This document shows positions 26,805 through 35,659 of a stretch of 64,000 nucleotides of DNA, piece after piece. Numbering within the stretch: position 1 is the stretch's first letter; each line of letters begins with the position of its first letter. The position numbers were made by a program, and so were the translations under genes. The notes below the pieces were generated by a model. It made no database searches. It was not told where the DNA came from and was given only the letters and a program-made list of their open reading frames with translations. Source of the DNA: DOZZ01 sp963792655 (GTDB taxonomy: Bacteria; Acidobacteriota; Terriglobia; Bryobacterales; Bryobacteraceae); assembly GCA_963792655.1 (NCBI GenBank), contig CAWBWU010000003.1, forward strand, positions 930,001 to 994,000, given 5' to 3'.

Positions 26805-27899
26805 ATGGGGACGCAAAGGCAACTCCGGCCGGATCCTGACGATCTTCTCCGCCAGATCGAAGAACGCGAAGGTCGCGAGGCGCGAGGGCGATTGAAGATC
26901 TTTCTCGGTTATGCGCCGCGCGTTGGCAAGACCATCCGCATGTTCGAAGAGGGCTTGCGGAGGTGGCGACGAGGACAAGATGTCGTGGTGGGTTCGGTGC
27001 AACGGCAAGCGACGGATGAGCACCCGGATCTGCTGCGGGACTTGGAAGTTGTTCCAGTGATTACAAATGACACCTTCGAAGCGCTCGATGTAAACGCGAT
27101 CCTGCGCCGCCGGCCGCGGGTCTGTCTGGTTGACGAACTCGCGAAAGACAATCCTCCCGGCAGCCGGTTCCAGCATCGCTGGCAAGATGTTGAAGAGTTG
27201 CGCGCGAGCGGCATTAACGTAGTGGCCGCGATGAACCTGCAGCACGTTGCCGAGCAGCAGGATGCCGTCGAGAGAATCACTTACCGCAGGGCAGCGAATG
27301 CCATTCCTCAGCAATTCATCTTCTCAGCCGACGAGATCACCTTAGTCGACGTGCCCGCTGAACAACTTGCCGGTGACGAGCGCGGCCCGGGCTGCCTGAC
27401 ATCATCGCAATTGAGTCAACTGCGGGAGCTGGCACTCTTGCTCGCCGCACAGGTTGTTGAAGAGCAGCTCAAACGTTACATGGACGCGCACGGCATCGTG
27501 CAAAGCTGGGGCACGCAGGAGCGCATGCTGATCTGCATCACGCCGCGCAGCAGCGTGCGTCCGATGTTGGAGACCGGCGCGGTGATCACAAAACGCTTTC
27601 ACGGACAGATGCTGGCTGTGTATGCCGAGCAAGGCGAGCTGCCGCGCGAAGCTCAGGAAACGCTCGACCAGAATTTTGCGTATGCGCGCAAGTTGGGCGC
27701 GGAGGTGCATGTGTTGCGAGAGCCAGACCCGGTCGGCGCGATCCTTGACTTCGCCCGTTCGCAACGCATCACGCAAATCTTTATCGGCCACACACGGCAG
27801 AAGCGCTGGAGGTTCTGGGCGCCATCTGCAGTCGACCGCGTGCTACGCGAAGCCGAAAGCATGGATGTCCGCGTGTTCCCTCACCCGCAAGAGGCATAG
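26805..27899 (+). CDS. Stand-alone KdpD N-terminal domain protein, divergent copy (KdpD plus USP domains)
   Basis: A 364-residue soluble protein equal to the N-terminal part of KdpD: a KdpD nucleotide-binding domain (25-230), then a universal-stress-protein fold (about 235-360). Walker A is altered, FLGYAPRVGKTIRM with Arg39 where KdpD has Gly, and the usual DEFAHTNVPG/DELAHTNVPG motif is changed to DELAKDNPPG. Typical KdpD features remain: RWQDVEELRASGINVVAAMNLQH. It has no membrane helices and no kinase domain; the matching kinase half is at 19.4 kb. ATG 26805 lies 3 bases after the kdpC stop. It may bind c-di-AMP or sense K+ and act on the separate kinase; that is inference. Confidence 0.85.
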   Translation: MGTQRQLRPDPDDLLRQIEEREGREARGRLKIFLGYAPRVGKTIRMFEEGLRRWRRGQDVVVGSVQRQATDEHPDLLRDLEVVPVITNDTFEALDVNAILRRRPRVCLVDELAKDNPPGSRFQHRWQDVEELRASGINVVAAMNLQHVAEQQDAVERITYRRAANAIPQQFIFSADEITLVDVPAEQLAGDERGPGCLTSSQLSQLRELALLLAAQVVEEQLKRYMDAHGIVQSWGTQERMLICITPRSSVRPMLETGAVITKRFHGQMLAVYAEQGELPREAQETLDQNFAYARKLGAEVHVLREPDPVGAILDFARSQRITQIFIGHTRQKRWRFWAPSAVDRVLREAESMDVRVFPHPQEA

Positions 27900-27900
27900 C

Positions 27901-28937
27901 GTGGCACGCGGCAGGCTGAAGATATTTCTCGGTTACGCCGCGGGTGTCGGCAAAACGTATCAGATGCTGACTGAAGCGCATCGCCTGCGCGAAGACAGGG
28001 CGCGACACCGTTATCGCTTACTTCGAGCCGCACGGCCGCAAAGATACGATCGCGATGACCGAAGGTCTCGAGCTCGATTCCGCGCAAGCTCTATGAACAT
28101 CGCGGCGCCCCGTTTGAAGAGATGGATACCGATGCAGTCATTGCGCGAAGGCCGGCGGTTGCAGCGGTCGACGAGTTCGCGCACACCAATGTTCCCGGCG
28201 CACCGCGTAAGAAACGGTGGCAGGATGTGATGGCGATTCTGGATCGAGGAATCGACGTACTCACCAGCCTGAACGTGCAGCACATCGAAAGCCTGAACGA
28301 TCAGGTCTGGCACGTCACCGGCGTTCGCGTGCGAGAGACGGTTCCCGATTGGGCGGTGGACGAAGCGGACGAAGTGGTGATGGTGGATGTCACCCCGCGG
28401 GCCTTGCTTCACCGGCTGCAGCGGGGCGCGGTCTATGCACCGGAGAAAGCACAGCGAGCGATTGCGAACTTCTTCACTGAATCCAATTTGACGGCGCTCC
28501 GCGAACTGGCATTGCGCCAGACGGCGCATCATCTGGAAGAACGCCGTGAAACGGGCTTACCCACCGTGGCGAATCGCAGTCAAAGCAGCGAGCATCTTCT
28601 GCTGTGGATCACGCCGCATCCGTCAACGGCCGTGCTGATCCGGAGGGGACGGCGCGTCGCCGATTATCTGAATTGTCCGTGCACGGCTGTCTATCTGGAG
28701 AAGGATGCCGCTGCAGTCGAAGCTTATCTTGGCTTCTGCCGCAACCTCCGCATCGAGGCGCATGCGCTCGGCGGCGGTGACGCTCCACAGCAAATTGCGG
28801 CCTTCGCGCAACGACATCAATTCACGCAGGTGTACGTAACCAGGCACGCGCCCGACGTGAACAAACTGGTCGACTACGTGCGCAACCTGCAAGTCACCGT
28901 TGTCGCCGAACGCGTGCGGCCGCCTCAGCAGCGCTAG
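27901..28937 (+). CDS. Stand-alone KdpD N-terminal domain protein, canonical copy, two frameshifts
   Basis: About 345 residues, with GTG 27901 immediately after the previous stop. The canonical KdpD Walker motif FLGYAAGVGKTYQM and DEFAHTNVPGAPRKKRWQD are intact, followed by VLTSLNVQHIESLND and the USP-like half (HLLLWITPHPSTAVLIRRG). Frame changes near 27997 (extra A) and 28075 (extra G); removing both restores EDGRDTVIAYFEPHGRKDT. No membrane or kinase part. The stop shares a CTAG with the stop of the opposing minus-strand gene. Compared with its neighbour this copy is close to standard KdpD, so the pair may be a sensing copy and a modulating copy. Confidence 0.85.
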
Positions 28938-29176
28938 TTGTTGTGCAAGTCGACCAGATAGCGCGCGGGCACCGGATCACCCGTCAGCGTTAACAGAAAC
29001 TGCCGAAGCCACTCTTTTTCCGGAGCCGATAGATGCAGCGGTTGAATCTGCTTGGGGCCTCCGATGAATGTTCCGGCGGGGTCGCCACCACGATCGTAAA
29101 ACTCGATGACATCTTTCAGCGTGGCGGCTTGCCCATCACGGAAATATGGTGCGGTCTCTGCCATGTCAGGCGACAC
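28934..29176 (-). pseudogene. C-terminal fragment of a cytochrome-c-peroxidase/MauG-like protein
   Basis: An 80-residue frame with the typical end of di-heme peroxidases: TAPYFRDGQAATLKDVIEFY, then GGDP, a short LHLSAPEKEWLRQFLLTLTG and DPVP. The heme-binding CxxCH motifs and the whole N-terminal part are missing, and the frame runs upstream only into the end of the DUF4279 gene. It therefore looks like the remnant of a gene cut by insertion of the low-GC segment next to it. Its stop codon shares a CTAG with the KdpD-like gene on the other strand. Confidence 0.6.
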
Positions 29177-29190
29177 ATTCTCTAGGTCGT

Positions 29191-29721
29191 CTACGCCAAT
29201 ATGATCGAGAGTTCGAAGGGTATTTCCATCTCAACAAACATCGCCAGACTACGAGGTGGAATCTCCAGTCCCGCATGATCACAGTTGGAACGGTACCCCA
29301 AGAAAACGTCGACATTCGCTGACTCTTTGATATGCAGAAGATGTTCTTTCCGTACTCGGAAGGTATCCCAGAGCGCATCGATGTGCACGTGAAGGGGTTC
29401 GCTCTCGTTTATTGGGGCCTTGTAGCTCCACATATCGAATTTGTACGGCATGGAATCAACAGTCCGCTGCTCTCCCTTGACATGCGAACTGGTCGGCCTG
29501 ATCCCGAGCCGCGACGTTATTTCATCCAGGTTAGGGATCGTTCCGAAAATACGGAGTGTGGCCGAGAATGCAAAGTATATCGCCTCACCAGGTTCCTCGC
29601 CGGTCAGAAATGCCCGTAGAGTAGTGTATTTTTCTTCTTCGTCTCGCTCGGGGCTCACTGGTTGCTCTTGCCTGTTGCGCCTGAATTCGGTCGGAAGCCG
29701 AAAGCTGCGCAGGAACTGCAA
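29191..29721 (-). CDS. DUF4279 domain protein, probably horizontally acquired
   Basis: A 176-residue protein. Residues 45-176 match DUF4279 in layout: FAFSATLRIFG, LDEITSRLGIRPTSSHVKGE, a central HVHIDALWDTFRVRKEHLLH and the end LEIPPRSLAMFVEMEIPFEL. DUF4279 proteins are small, often patchily distributed, and sometimes sit beside toxin genes as candidate immunity proteins; the function is not established. Base composition differs from its neighbours: the 60 bases 29401-29460 contain 28 G or C (47%). It lies between a truncated peroxidase gene and a palindrome, consistent with transfer. Confidence 0.75.
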   Translation of the reverse strand: MQFLRSFRLPTEFRRNRQEQPVSPERDEEEKYTTLRAFLTGEEPGEAIYFAFSATLRIFGTIPNLDEITSRLGIRPTSSHVKGEQRTVDSMPYKFDMWSYKAPINESEPLHVHIDALWDTFRVRKEHLLHIKESANVDVFLGYRSNCDHAGLEIPPRSLAMFVEMEIPFELSIILA

Positions 29722-29732
29722 ATCCTTATTTC

Positions 29733-29762
29733 CTCGCCAGGCATTCGTGAATGCCTGGCGAG
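29733..29762. repeat. Perfect 14-bp inverted repeat hairpin with 2-base centre
   Basis: CTCGCCAGGCATTC, then GT, then GAATGCCTGGCGAG: arms 29733-29746 and 29749-29762 are exact reverse complements. It sits 29 bases after the stop of the rng gene (minus strand) and before the DUF4279 gene. As RNA it would make a very stable hairpin, so it may end the long mre-rng transcript, although no T-run follows on either strand. It could also be a dispersed REP-like element. Confidence 0.7.
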
Positions 29763-29790
29763 CCCCGCGTGAGTAACCGGGAAAGCTGAA

Positions 29791-32370
29791 CTAAGCGAGA
29801 TCGAACTTAGTCTGGTGCAGTAGCGGGTCGGACTTGACCATCACCGTGCGGCCCAGAATTTCTTCCAGTTCCTGCAGGTGATCGTTCTGGTTGGACTTCA
29901 GTATCTTGGCGACTTCGGGGTTCACGCGTAACATCACGTCGGACCCTTCCACCACCTTCGAGATCTTCTGCGCTTCGAGCAGAATCTCGCCGATCACCGT
30001 GGCCACGCTCTTGATCGAGCCTGCGCCTTCGCAGTACGGGCAAAGTGAGCACAACGTGCGTTCGAGCGATTGCTTCACGCGTTTGCGCGTAATCGCAACC
30101 AGACCGAAATCGTTGAACTGCAGAATCTTGTACGGCGCGCGATCGACACGCATGGCCTCTTCGAGCGTCTGCATCACCTTCTGGCGATTCTTGCGCTCAT
30201 CCATGTCGATGAAATCGACAACGATGATACCGCCGAGATCGCGCAGGCGAATCTGGCGCACGATCTCTTTGATCGCGTCAGAGTTGATCTTGACGATCGT
30301 ATCTTCCAGACGATTCGACTTACCAACATACTTGCCGGTGTTGATGTCGATCGCGACCAAAGCTTCCGTTTGATTGATGACGATGTAACCGCCGGACTTC
30401 AACCAGACCTTCGGCTTCAGCGCTTTCTCAAGTTCCGAAGTAATGCCGAACTCATCGAAGATCGGCGTCGATCGCGTGTAGAGTTTCACGCGATTGACCA
30501 GCGCCGGTTGGAAGCGCTGCACAAAGCTCAATACGCTTTCGTAGACTTCTTCGTTGTCCACCCAAACGGTCTTGAACGCTGACGTGAGCTGGTCGCGCAG
30601 GATGCGCTGAACGACATCCAGATCATGGTGCAGCAGCGCGGGCGCCGGCTTCTTCTCGGCGCGCTGGCGCATGTCCATCCACAAGTTGTAGAGGAACATC
30701 ATGTCGGCCCGCAGTTCTTCTTCCGTGTGGCCTTCGCCCGCGGTGCGGACAATGTAACCGCCGGGGATGCCGGAGCGGTTGGCCTGCAGGATGCGCTTCA
30801 GCCGCTGGCGCTCTTCATCGGACGGAATTTTGCGCGACACGCCGACGTGATCCACCGTCGGCATGTAGACGAGGAAGCGCCCGGGCAGCGCGATGTGCGA
30901 TGTGATGCGCGCGCCTTTCTGACCGAGCGGCTCCTTCGCAATCTGAACGATGATTTCCTGACCGGCGCGCAGCAAATCAGTGATCTGCGGCGTAGGCCGT
31001 TCCGGGCGATCCGCCTTTTCCGTGCGTTCCGGACGCGGTGTGCGTTCGGGCCGGTTCTGGCGCTGAGTCTTGACCTCATCTTCCGCTGCAATCGCGACCG
31101 GCGCACCTTCTGCGTCCGATGGTGCAACAACGGTGGACTGATCGCCGCGATCCTGCCGTTCGCCACCGCGTTCTCCACGTTCGCCGCCACGGCCCCGACG
31201 CCGCATGCGACGCGAGACCCGGTGCTGCAGGCGCGGACCCTGTTCGCGCAGTGTTGCGGTCAGGCTCTGGGGTATGCGCGCGGGTTCGGGCGTCTCGCCT
31301 TCCACGCCCTCGTCTGCATCGGCATCTTCCGACAACTCGTCGGGATCGCCGCCTTCGCTTTCGGGTGACAGATCGGGCTGCGGAATCGGAGCCGAATCCT
31401 CTTCGTGCGCTGCCGCTTCAGCTACTTCACTGCTCGCCGCGATACCTTCGGCCGCCTCTACCTCTTCGGCTACCTCGATCTCTTCGGGCTCCAGATCTTC
31501 GGCGAGTTCGACATCATCGGTCGCCGCAACGGAGGCTGGTTCCGGCTCTTCCGCCATGTGATGAACCGGCTCAGCCTCGGGCTCAGCTAAGGCCATCTGC
31601 TGGTGCAGCGGGGTCTCGTCGTGGTGAACAGCGGATGTTTCGGGCGCCTGCTCCTGCGTTGCCCAGGCAGGTTCCTGGACGGCAGTTTCTTCGGGCTCGC
31701 GCTGGCGGCTGCCGGAAGAGTACTTGGCGAGCGACTCGCCGGGAAGAATGATTACGTCCGCAGCGGACTGTACCGGCGAAGACTCAGTCTCCTCAGGTGC
31801 GTCCGGCTCATCTTCCGCCGGGCGCGTTACGGCTGAGGGCCGGTCTTCGCGGGGCGAATAAAATTTCGAGTCGGGTAGTCCGCTGGCTGATCCGCGCCGC
31901 CGGCGGGAGCGCCTGCCTTTGCCTCGTGCGTCGCGCGGGAATCCCTGTTGCGGCGCCGGCTGGCCGTTGATCGGGCCTGTCATCACGGCCGACTGCACGG
32001 GAGCAAGAGCCGAGACGGAAGTAGCCGGCTGCTCAGGTTCCACACGCGACTGAACCGCCTGCGGGGGCGCGGCAATTTCGCCCTTCTCCAGGCGAAGCAC
32101 GCTCTCTTCGACGCCCGAGACGATTTTGTCGTACTCGTCGTTGTCTTCGAAAAAGTCGGAAACGTAAAGAAAGGCGTCGCGCTCGAGGCCGATATCGACG
32201 AACGCCGATTGCATGCCGGGCAGCACGCGAGTTACACGCCCTTTGTGAATACTCCCGGCCAGCGTGTATTCCTTCTCGCGCTGGTAGGCAATCTCTACGA
32301 CCTGGTCATCTTCCAGAATCGCTACCCGCGTCTCATGACGCGTGGATGAAACGATAAATTCCTTCGACAT
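29791..32370 (-). CDS. rng: Ribonuclease E/G with very long acidic insert in the S1 domain
   Basis: An 859-residue RNase E/G. The S1 domain starts at about 38 (GSIHKGRVTRVLPGMQSAFVD), is interrupted after residue 75 (LYVSDFFEDN) and resumes near 462 (ITDLLRAGQEIIVQIAKEPL). The insert of about 385 residues is low-complexity: an Arg patch (GKGRRSRRRRG), a long Glu/Ala/Pro-rich acidic part, then RRMRRRGRGGERGERGGERQ. The catalytic domain is intact, with metal-binding Asp residues in LVAIDINTGKYVG and IIVVDFIDMD and the zinc-link cysteines CSLCPYCEG. It processes rRNA and decays mRNA. It closes the mreB-rng gene run. GGAG lies 8 bases before ATG 32370. Confidence 0.93.
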   Translation of the reverse strand: MSKEFIVSSTRHETRVAILEDDQVVEIAYQREKEYTLAGSIHKGRVTRVLPGMQSAFVDIGLERDAFLYVSDFFEDNDEYDKIVSGVEESVLRLEKGEIAAPPQAVQSRVEPEQPATSVSALAPVQSAVMTGPINGQPAPQQGFPRDARGKGRRSRRRRGSASGLPDSKFYSPREDRPSAVTRPAEDEPDAPEETESSPVQSAADVIILPGESLAKYSSGSRQREPEETAVQEPAWATQEQAPETSAVHHDETPLHQQMALAEPEAEPVHHMAEEPEPASVAATDDVELAEDLEPEEIEVAEEVEAAEGIAASSEVAEAAAHEEDSAPIPQPDLSPESEGGDPDELSEDADADEGVEGETPEPARIPQSLTATLREQGPRLQHRVSRRMRRRGRGGERGERGGERQDRGDQSTVVAPSDAEGAPVAIAAEDEVKTQRQNRPERTPRPERTEKADRPERPTPQITDLLRAGQEIIVQIAKEPLGQKGARITSHIALPGRFLVYMPTVDHVGVSRKIPSDEERQRLKRILQANRSGIPGGYIVRTAGEGHTEEELRADMMFLYNLWMDMRQRAEKKPAPALLHHDLDVVQRILRDQLTSAFKTVWVDNEEVYESVLSFVQRFQPALVNRVKLYTRSTPIFDEFGITSELEKALKPKVWLKSGGYIVINQTEALVAIDINTGKYVGKSNRLEDTIVKINSDAIKEIVRQIRLRDLGGIIVVDFIDMDERKNRQKVMQTLEEAMRVDRAPYKILQFNDFGLVAITRKRVKQSLERTLCSLCPYCEGAGSIKSVATVIGEILLEAQKISKVVEGSDVMLRVNPEVAKILKSNQNDHLQELEEILGRTVMVKSDPLLHQTKFDLA

Positions 32371-32662
32371 GCATTTCTCCGCCGGGGCCCTTTAGTCGAA
32401 AGGGACCGGAGCGAAGAGGAGAAGATGCACCCTCGCGTGGGTCTTACCCCAGAATCAGCCGGCTCCACAAGCGCGCTCTGACTCCATTTCATTCAACTCA
32501 CGCCTCCAGACGGCCGGAGAAACTGCACTACGACAACCGCCCTGGAACGGGGAACCTGCTCCTCATCCGGGGGCTTTTGCAAGCCGCGCTCCGAGGACTT
32601 CTTCCTGGCTCCCAGCAACTTCGTTTAACTCTTACACCGGCATCTGGCCGGCACTTCACAAC
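32371..32662 (-). promoter_or_regulatory. 292-nt gene-free leader upstream of rng, candidate structured 5' UTR
   Basis: No frame in this stretch resembles a protein. On the minus strand it is rich in short GC stems. The clearest is next to the start: GGTCCCTTT-CGACT-AAAGGGCCC at 32385-32407 (six uninterrupted pairs plus outer pairs), directly upstream of the GGAG ribosome site. Others include GTGCCGGCC...GCCGGTG close to the rodA end. RNase E genes of other bacteria regulate themselves through their 5' UTR, so a similar leader is plausible here. I recognise no known riboswitch class. Confidence 0.45.
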
Positions 32663-33751
32663 TCAATTCACAAAACGCCGCAGTCTTACGTTATTTACCA
32701 GGCCCAGCATCATAAAGACAGACCAGATGCTTGAGCCTCCGTAACTCATTAACGGCAGCGGGATTCCCGTTATGGGCATTCGTCCCACCACCATCCCGAC
32801 ATTCACCAGCAAATGAAACAGCAGCAGGGCGGCCACGCCCATACAGATATAAACACCCGCACGATCCGGGGCGGTCTGGGCGTTCTGCACGATCTGCAGC
32901 AACAGCAGAAAATACAGCGACAACACCACCATCACCCCGACGAAACCATGCTCCTCGGCGAAAGCGGAAAAGATAAAATCGGTGTAGCCCACCGGCAGAA
33001 AACGCAATTGCGTCTGCGTTCCCTTGGTGACGCCCTTCCCCCACATTCCGCCGTTTCCAACCGCAATTTTCGATTGGATTACTTGATACCCGGTACCCTT
33101 CGGGTCGCGATCCGGCTGGACGAAATTCGTCAGCCGGTCTCTCTGATAAGGCTTCAGGAACTGAAACCCGACAGGGAGCACAACCAGCAGAAAAACTCCG
33201 ATTGCCAGCCAGTACTTCCACGGAAGTCCCGCCAGAACTACGCCCACCAACAGGATGGGTAAATACGTTAACGACGTGCCAAGATCCGGTTCCTTCATAA
33301 TCAGAAGCATCGGAACCAGCACTAAACCGACAATTTTCAGCAGCTCTTTCAAATCCAGATCGCCTGTCCGGCGCTCCGTCATATAGCGAGCTACCAGTAA
33401 TATTATCACCAGCTTCGCGAATTCCGACACCTGAAGATGCAGGCTTCCGGGCAGCCCGATCCAGCGCGTCGACCCGAACGCGCGCTGCCCGATCACCAGA
33501 ACCGCAGCCAGCAGAACCACGGACGTCGTATACATCGCCGGCACTTGCGCCATGAGCGTGTGGTAATCAATTGCGGAGATGATCCACATCAAGACAATGC
33601 CGAATCCGATGTAGACCGCCTGTTTCCACCACGAGCCCTGCAAACGGTCGAGCGTCGCGCTGTAAATCTGAAGCACGCCCATGGCGCAGATGGCGAGCGT
33701 GATCGCCATCAACGGCCAGTCAAGATCGCGGAACCAGCGGCGTTGGGGCAT
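32663..33751 (-). CDS. rodA: Peptidoglycan glycosyltransferase RodA
   Basis: A 362-residue SEDS-family polytopic membrane protein. Typical motifs: DWPLMAITLAICAMGVLQIYSAT at the N-terminus (read as helix 1), GFGIVLMWIISAIDYH, GSLHLQVSEFAKLVIILL (with the conserved QxSEFAK), KEPDLGTSLTYLPIL and the C-terminal GIPLPLMSYGGSSIW. It polymerises glycan strands for lateral wall growth with PBP2. ATG 33751 shares one base with the mrdA stop. Confidence 0.96.
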   Translation of the reverse strand: MPQRRWFRDLDWPLMAITLAICAMGVLQIYSATLDRLQGSWWKQAVYIGFGIVLMWIISAIDYHTLMAQVPAMYTTSVVLLAAVLVIGQRAFGSTRWIGLPGSLHLQVSEFAKLVIILLVARYMTERRTGDLDLKELLKIVGLVLVPMLLIMKEPDLGTSLTYLPILLVGVVLAGLPWKYWLAIGVFLLVVLPVGFQFLKPYQRDRLTNFVQPDRDPKGTGYQVIQSKIAVGNGGMWGKGVTKGTQTQLRFLPVGYTDFIFSAFAEEHGFVGVMVVLSLYFLLLLQIVQNAQTAPDRAGVYICMGVAALLLFHLLVNVGMVVGRMPITGIPLPLMSYGGSSIWSVFMMLGLVNNVRLRRFVN

Positions 33752-35640
33752 CAGAAGCGCGGCAGCAGATCCAGAAATGCAGGCGGCGTGAATCGCGGCG
33801 GATTCGAGGTGGTCTGTTCGGTGTACTGGGCGGCCATCTTCTTATCGAAGTATGCCTTGATGACGTCGCGTGCCGAGGGCGCGGTCAGGTTGCCGTGCTG
33901 CGCTCCTTCGAAAAGCACCGCGACCACAATCTCCGGATTGTCGCGCGGGGCAAAGGAGATGAACCACGCGTTGTCATTCAACGCCTTGTTTCCTTTGGCA
34001 ACTTTGTTCGAAGCGACCTGCGCGGAACCGGTTTTACCGCTGATATCCAAGCCCGGAACGCGTGCGGAAGCGCCAGTTCCAGCTTCGTTGACGACCCCCC
34101 ACATGCCTTGCTTCACGAACGCTACGTTCGCCGGATTGAGCTTCAGCCGATGAGGAACCTCTTTCCCGGTTTCACTCATCAGCACATGCGGTATGTGCCA
34201 CACCCCACCCATCGCAAGCCCGGCAGCCATGCGCGCCAGTTGCAGAGGCGATACGGTCAGCGCTCCCTGCCCGATTGCAACGGAAATCGTTTCACCCGGA
34301 TACCACTTCTGCCGGTAGAGGCGCGCCTTCCACGCGGTGGAGGGCACAGTGCCGTCCGCTTCGCCGGGCAAATCGATGCCGCTCTTTTTGCCCAGGCCGG
34401 CCTGCTGCGCATAATACGCAATCGTATCGATGCCCATGTGATTGCCCAGCGTGTAGAAGTACACGTCACAGGAGTGCACAATCGCGTTGTGCATGGAGAT
34501 CGCACCGTGGCCGCGATGCTGCCAGCACAAATGGTACTGCCCGTAAAACGACGCTCCGCCCGAGCAGTGCACCGACTGGTTGGGATCGGTGCCGGTCTCT
34601 AAACCCGCCAGCGCCATCAAAGGCTTGAACGTCGAGCCCGGTGCGAGTTGCGCCTGAATCGCGCGGTTCAACATCGGGTGGCCCGGATCGTCGTTCAACT
34701 CGCGCCAGTCTTTGTTGCTGATATGGACGCGAAATTTATTCGGATCGAAAGCCGGCCGCGAAACCATCGCCAGCACTTCGCCGGTGCGCGGATCGAGCGC
34801 CACGATGGAACCGCGCTTCCCTTCCAGCGCGAGCTCCGCGACGGCCTGTAAATCCAAATCGATGGTCAGCTTCAGGTTCTTGCCGGGCTTGGCCTCTGTG
34901 AAACCCAGCAGTCGGCGCTCGCGGCCCATGTTGTCGACGGTCACCTGGCGCTTCCCGTCGACGCCGGTCAGGATGTCGTTATACTGCCGCTCGATGCCGA
35001 ACTTACCGACAATCGCCCCGCTCTCGTACTTGGCGTACTCGGGGTTATCCATGTCGTTCTCGCTGATCTCACCCGTGTAGCCGATCAGGTGCGCGGCCAT
35101 GCCGTTCTGCGGGTATAACCTGCGCTGCGCTTCGATCTTCTCCATCTCCGGGTAGAAGTTCGACCCGCTGTGCGAATCCACAAATGCGAGATCGGCCGGC
35201 GTGAGTTCGTCCTTCACGAAAAGCGGTTCGTACTTCGGCCTGCGTTCGAAGCGCGCGAGCTTCTCACGGATGTAGTTGGGATCCATGTTGAGGCCCTGCG
35301 CGATGCCTTCGATGTGTTCGGGCTTCAGGTTTTCGCGTGAGAGCATGAGCCGCCAGGAAGAGCGGTTATCCACGATGACGCGGCCGTCGCGATCCAGAAT
35401 TTTGCCGCGCGGCGCAATGACCGGGGCGCTCTTGATGCTGTTCTGCAGCGCCAGCTCGCGGAAAGTATCCTGCCGCCGGATCTGCAGCTGCCAAAAACCG
35501 CTGATCAGAAAAATGAAGATGCCAACGGCGGTGTATTGAAAGCCTGCGATTTTGGCGCCGGCAAAACGCGCATCGTCCTGGCGTGCCGCGCCCGGCTCCA
35601 CGAAAGGAACTTCGGCGTTGGGAGGCGAAAAGAGGTTCAC
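33751..35640 (-). CDS. mrdA: Penicillin-binding protein 2 (elongasome transpeptidase)
   Basis: A 629-residue class B PBP: cytoplasmic tail, one membrane helix (about 36-52), dimerisation domain, then the transpeptidase. Active-site motifs are APGSTFKP with Ser336 and Lys339, the second-motif Ser390 in HSCDVYFY (SCD in place of SxN, usual in PBP2 relatives), and SGKTGSAQ with KTG at 536-538. Cross-links peptidoglycan in the rod complex with RodA and MreC. Located between mreD and rodA as expected. The N-terminal tail is somewhat long (about 35 residues). Confidence 0.95.
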   Translation of the reverse strand: MNLFSPPNAEVPFVEPGAARQDDARFAGAKIAGFQYTAVGIFIFLISGFWQLQIRRQDTFRELALQNSIKSAPVIAPRGKILDRDGRVIVDNRSSWRLMLSRENLKPEHIEGIAQGLNMDPNYIREKLARFERRPKYEPLFVKDELTPADLAFVDSHSGSNFYPEMEKIEAQRRLYPQNGMAAHLIGYTGEISENDMDNPEYAKYESGAIVGKFGIERQYNDILTGVDGKRQVTVDNMGRERRLLGFTEAKPGKNLKLTIDLDLQAVAELALEGKRGSIVALDPRTGEVLAMVSRPAFDPNKFRVHISNKDWRELNDDPGHPMLNRAIQAQLAPGSTFKPLMALAGLETGTDPNQSVHCSGGASFYGQYHLCWQHRGHGAISMHNAIVHSCDVYFYTLGNHMGIDTIAYYAQQAGLGKKSGIDLPGEADGTVPSTAWKARLYRQKWYPGETISVAIGQGALTVSPLQLARMAAGLAMGGVWHIPHVLMSETGKEVPHRLKLNPANVAFVKQGMWGVVNEAGTGASARVPGLDISGKTGSAQVASNKVAKGNKALNDNAWFISFAPRDNPEIVVAVLFEGAQHGNLTAPSARDVIKAYFDKKMAAQYTEQTTSNPPRFTPPAFLDLLPRF

Positions 35641-35659
35641 TTTAAATCCGAGCGTCGGC

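Noticed and set aside
29733..29762. Palindrome as a classic Rho-independent terminator
   Set aside because: No run of T follows on either strand, so only the hairpin itself is reported.
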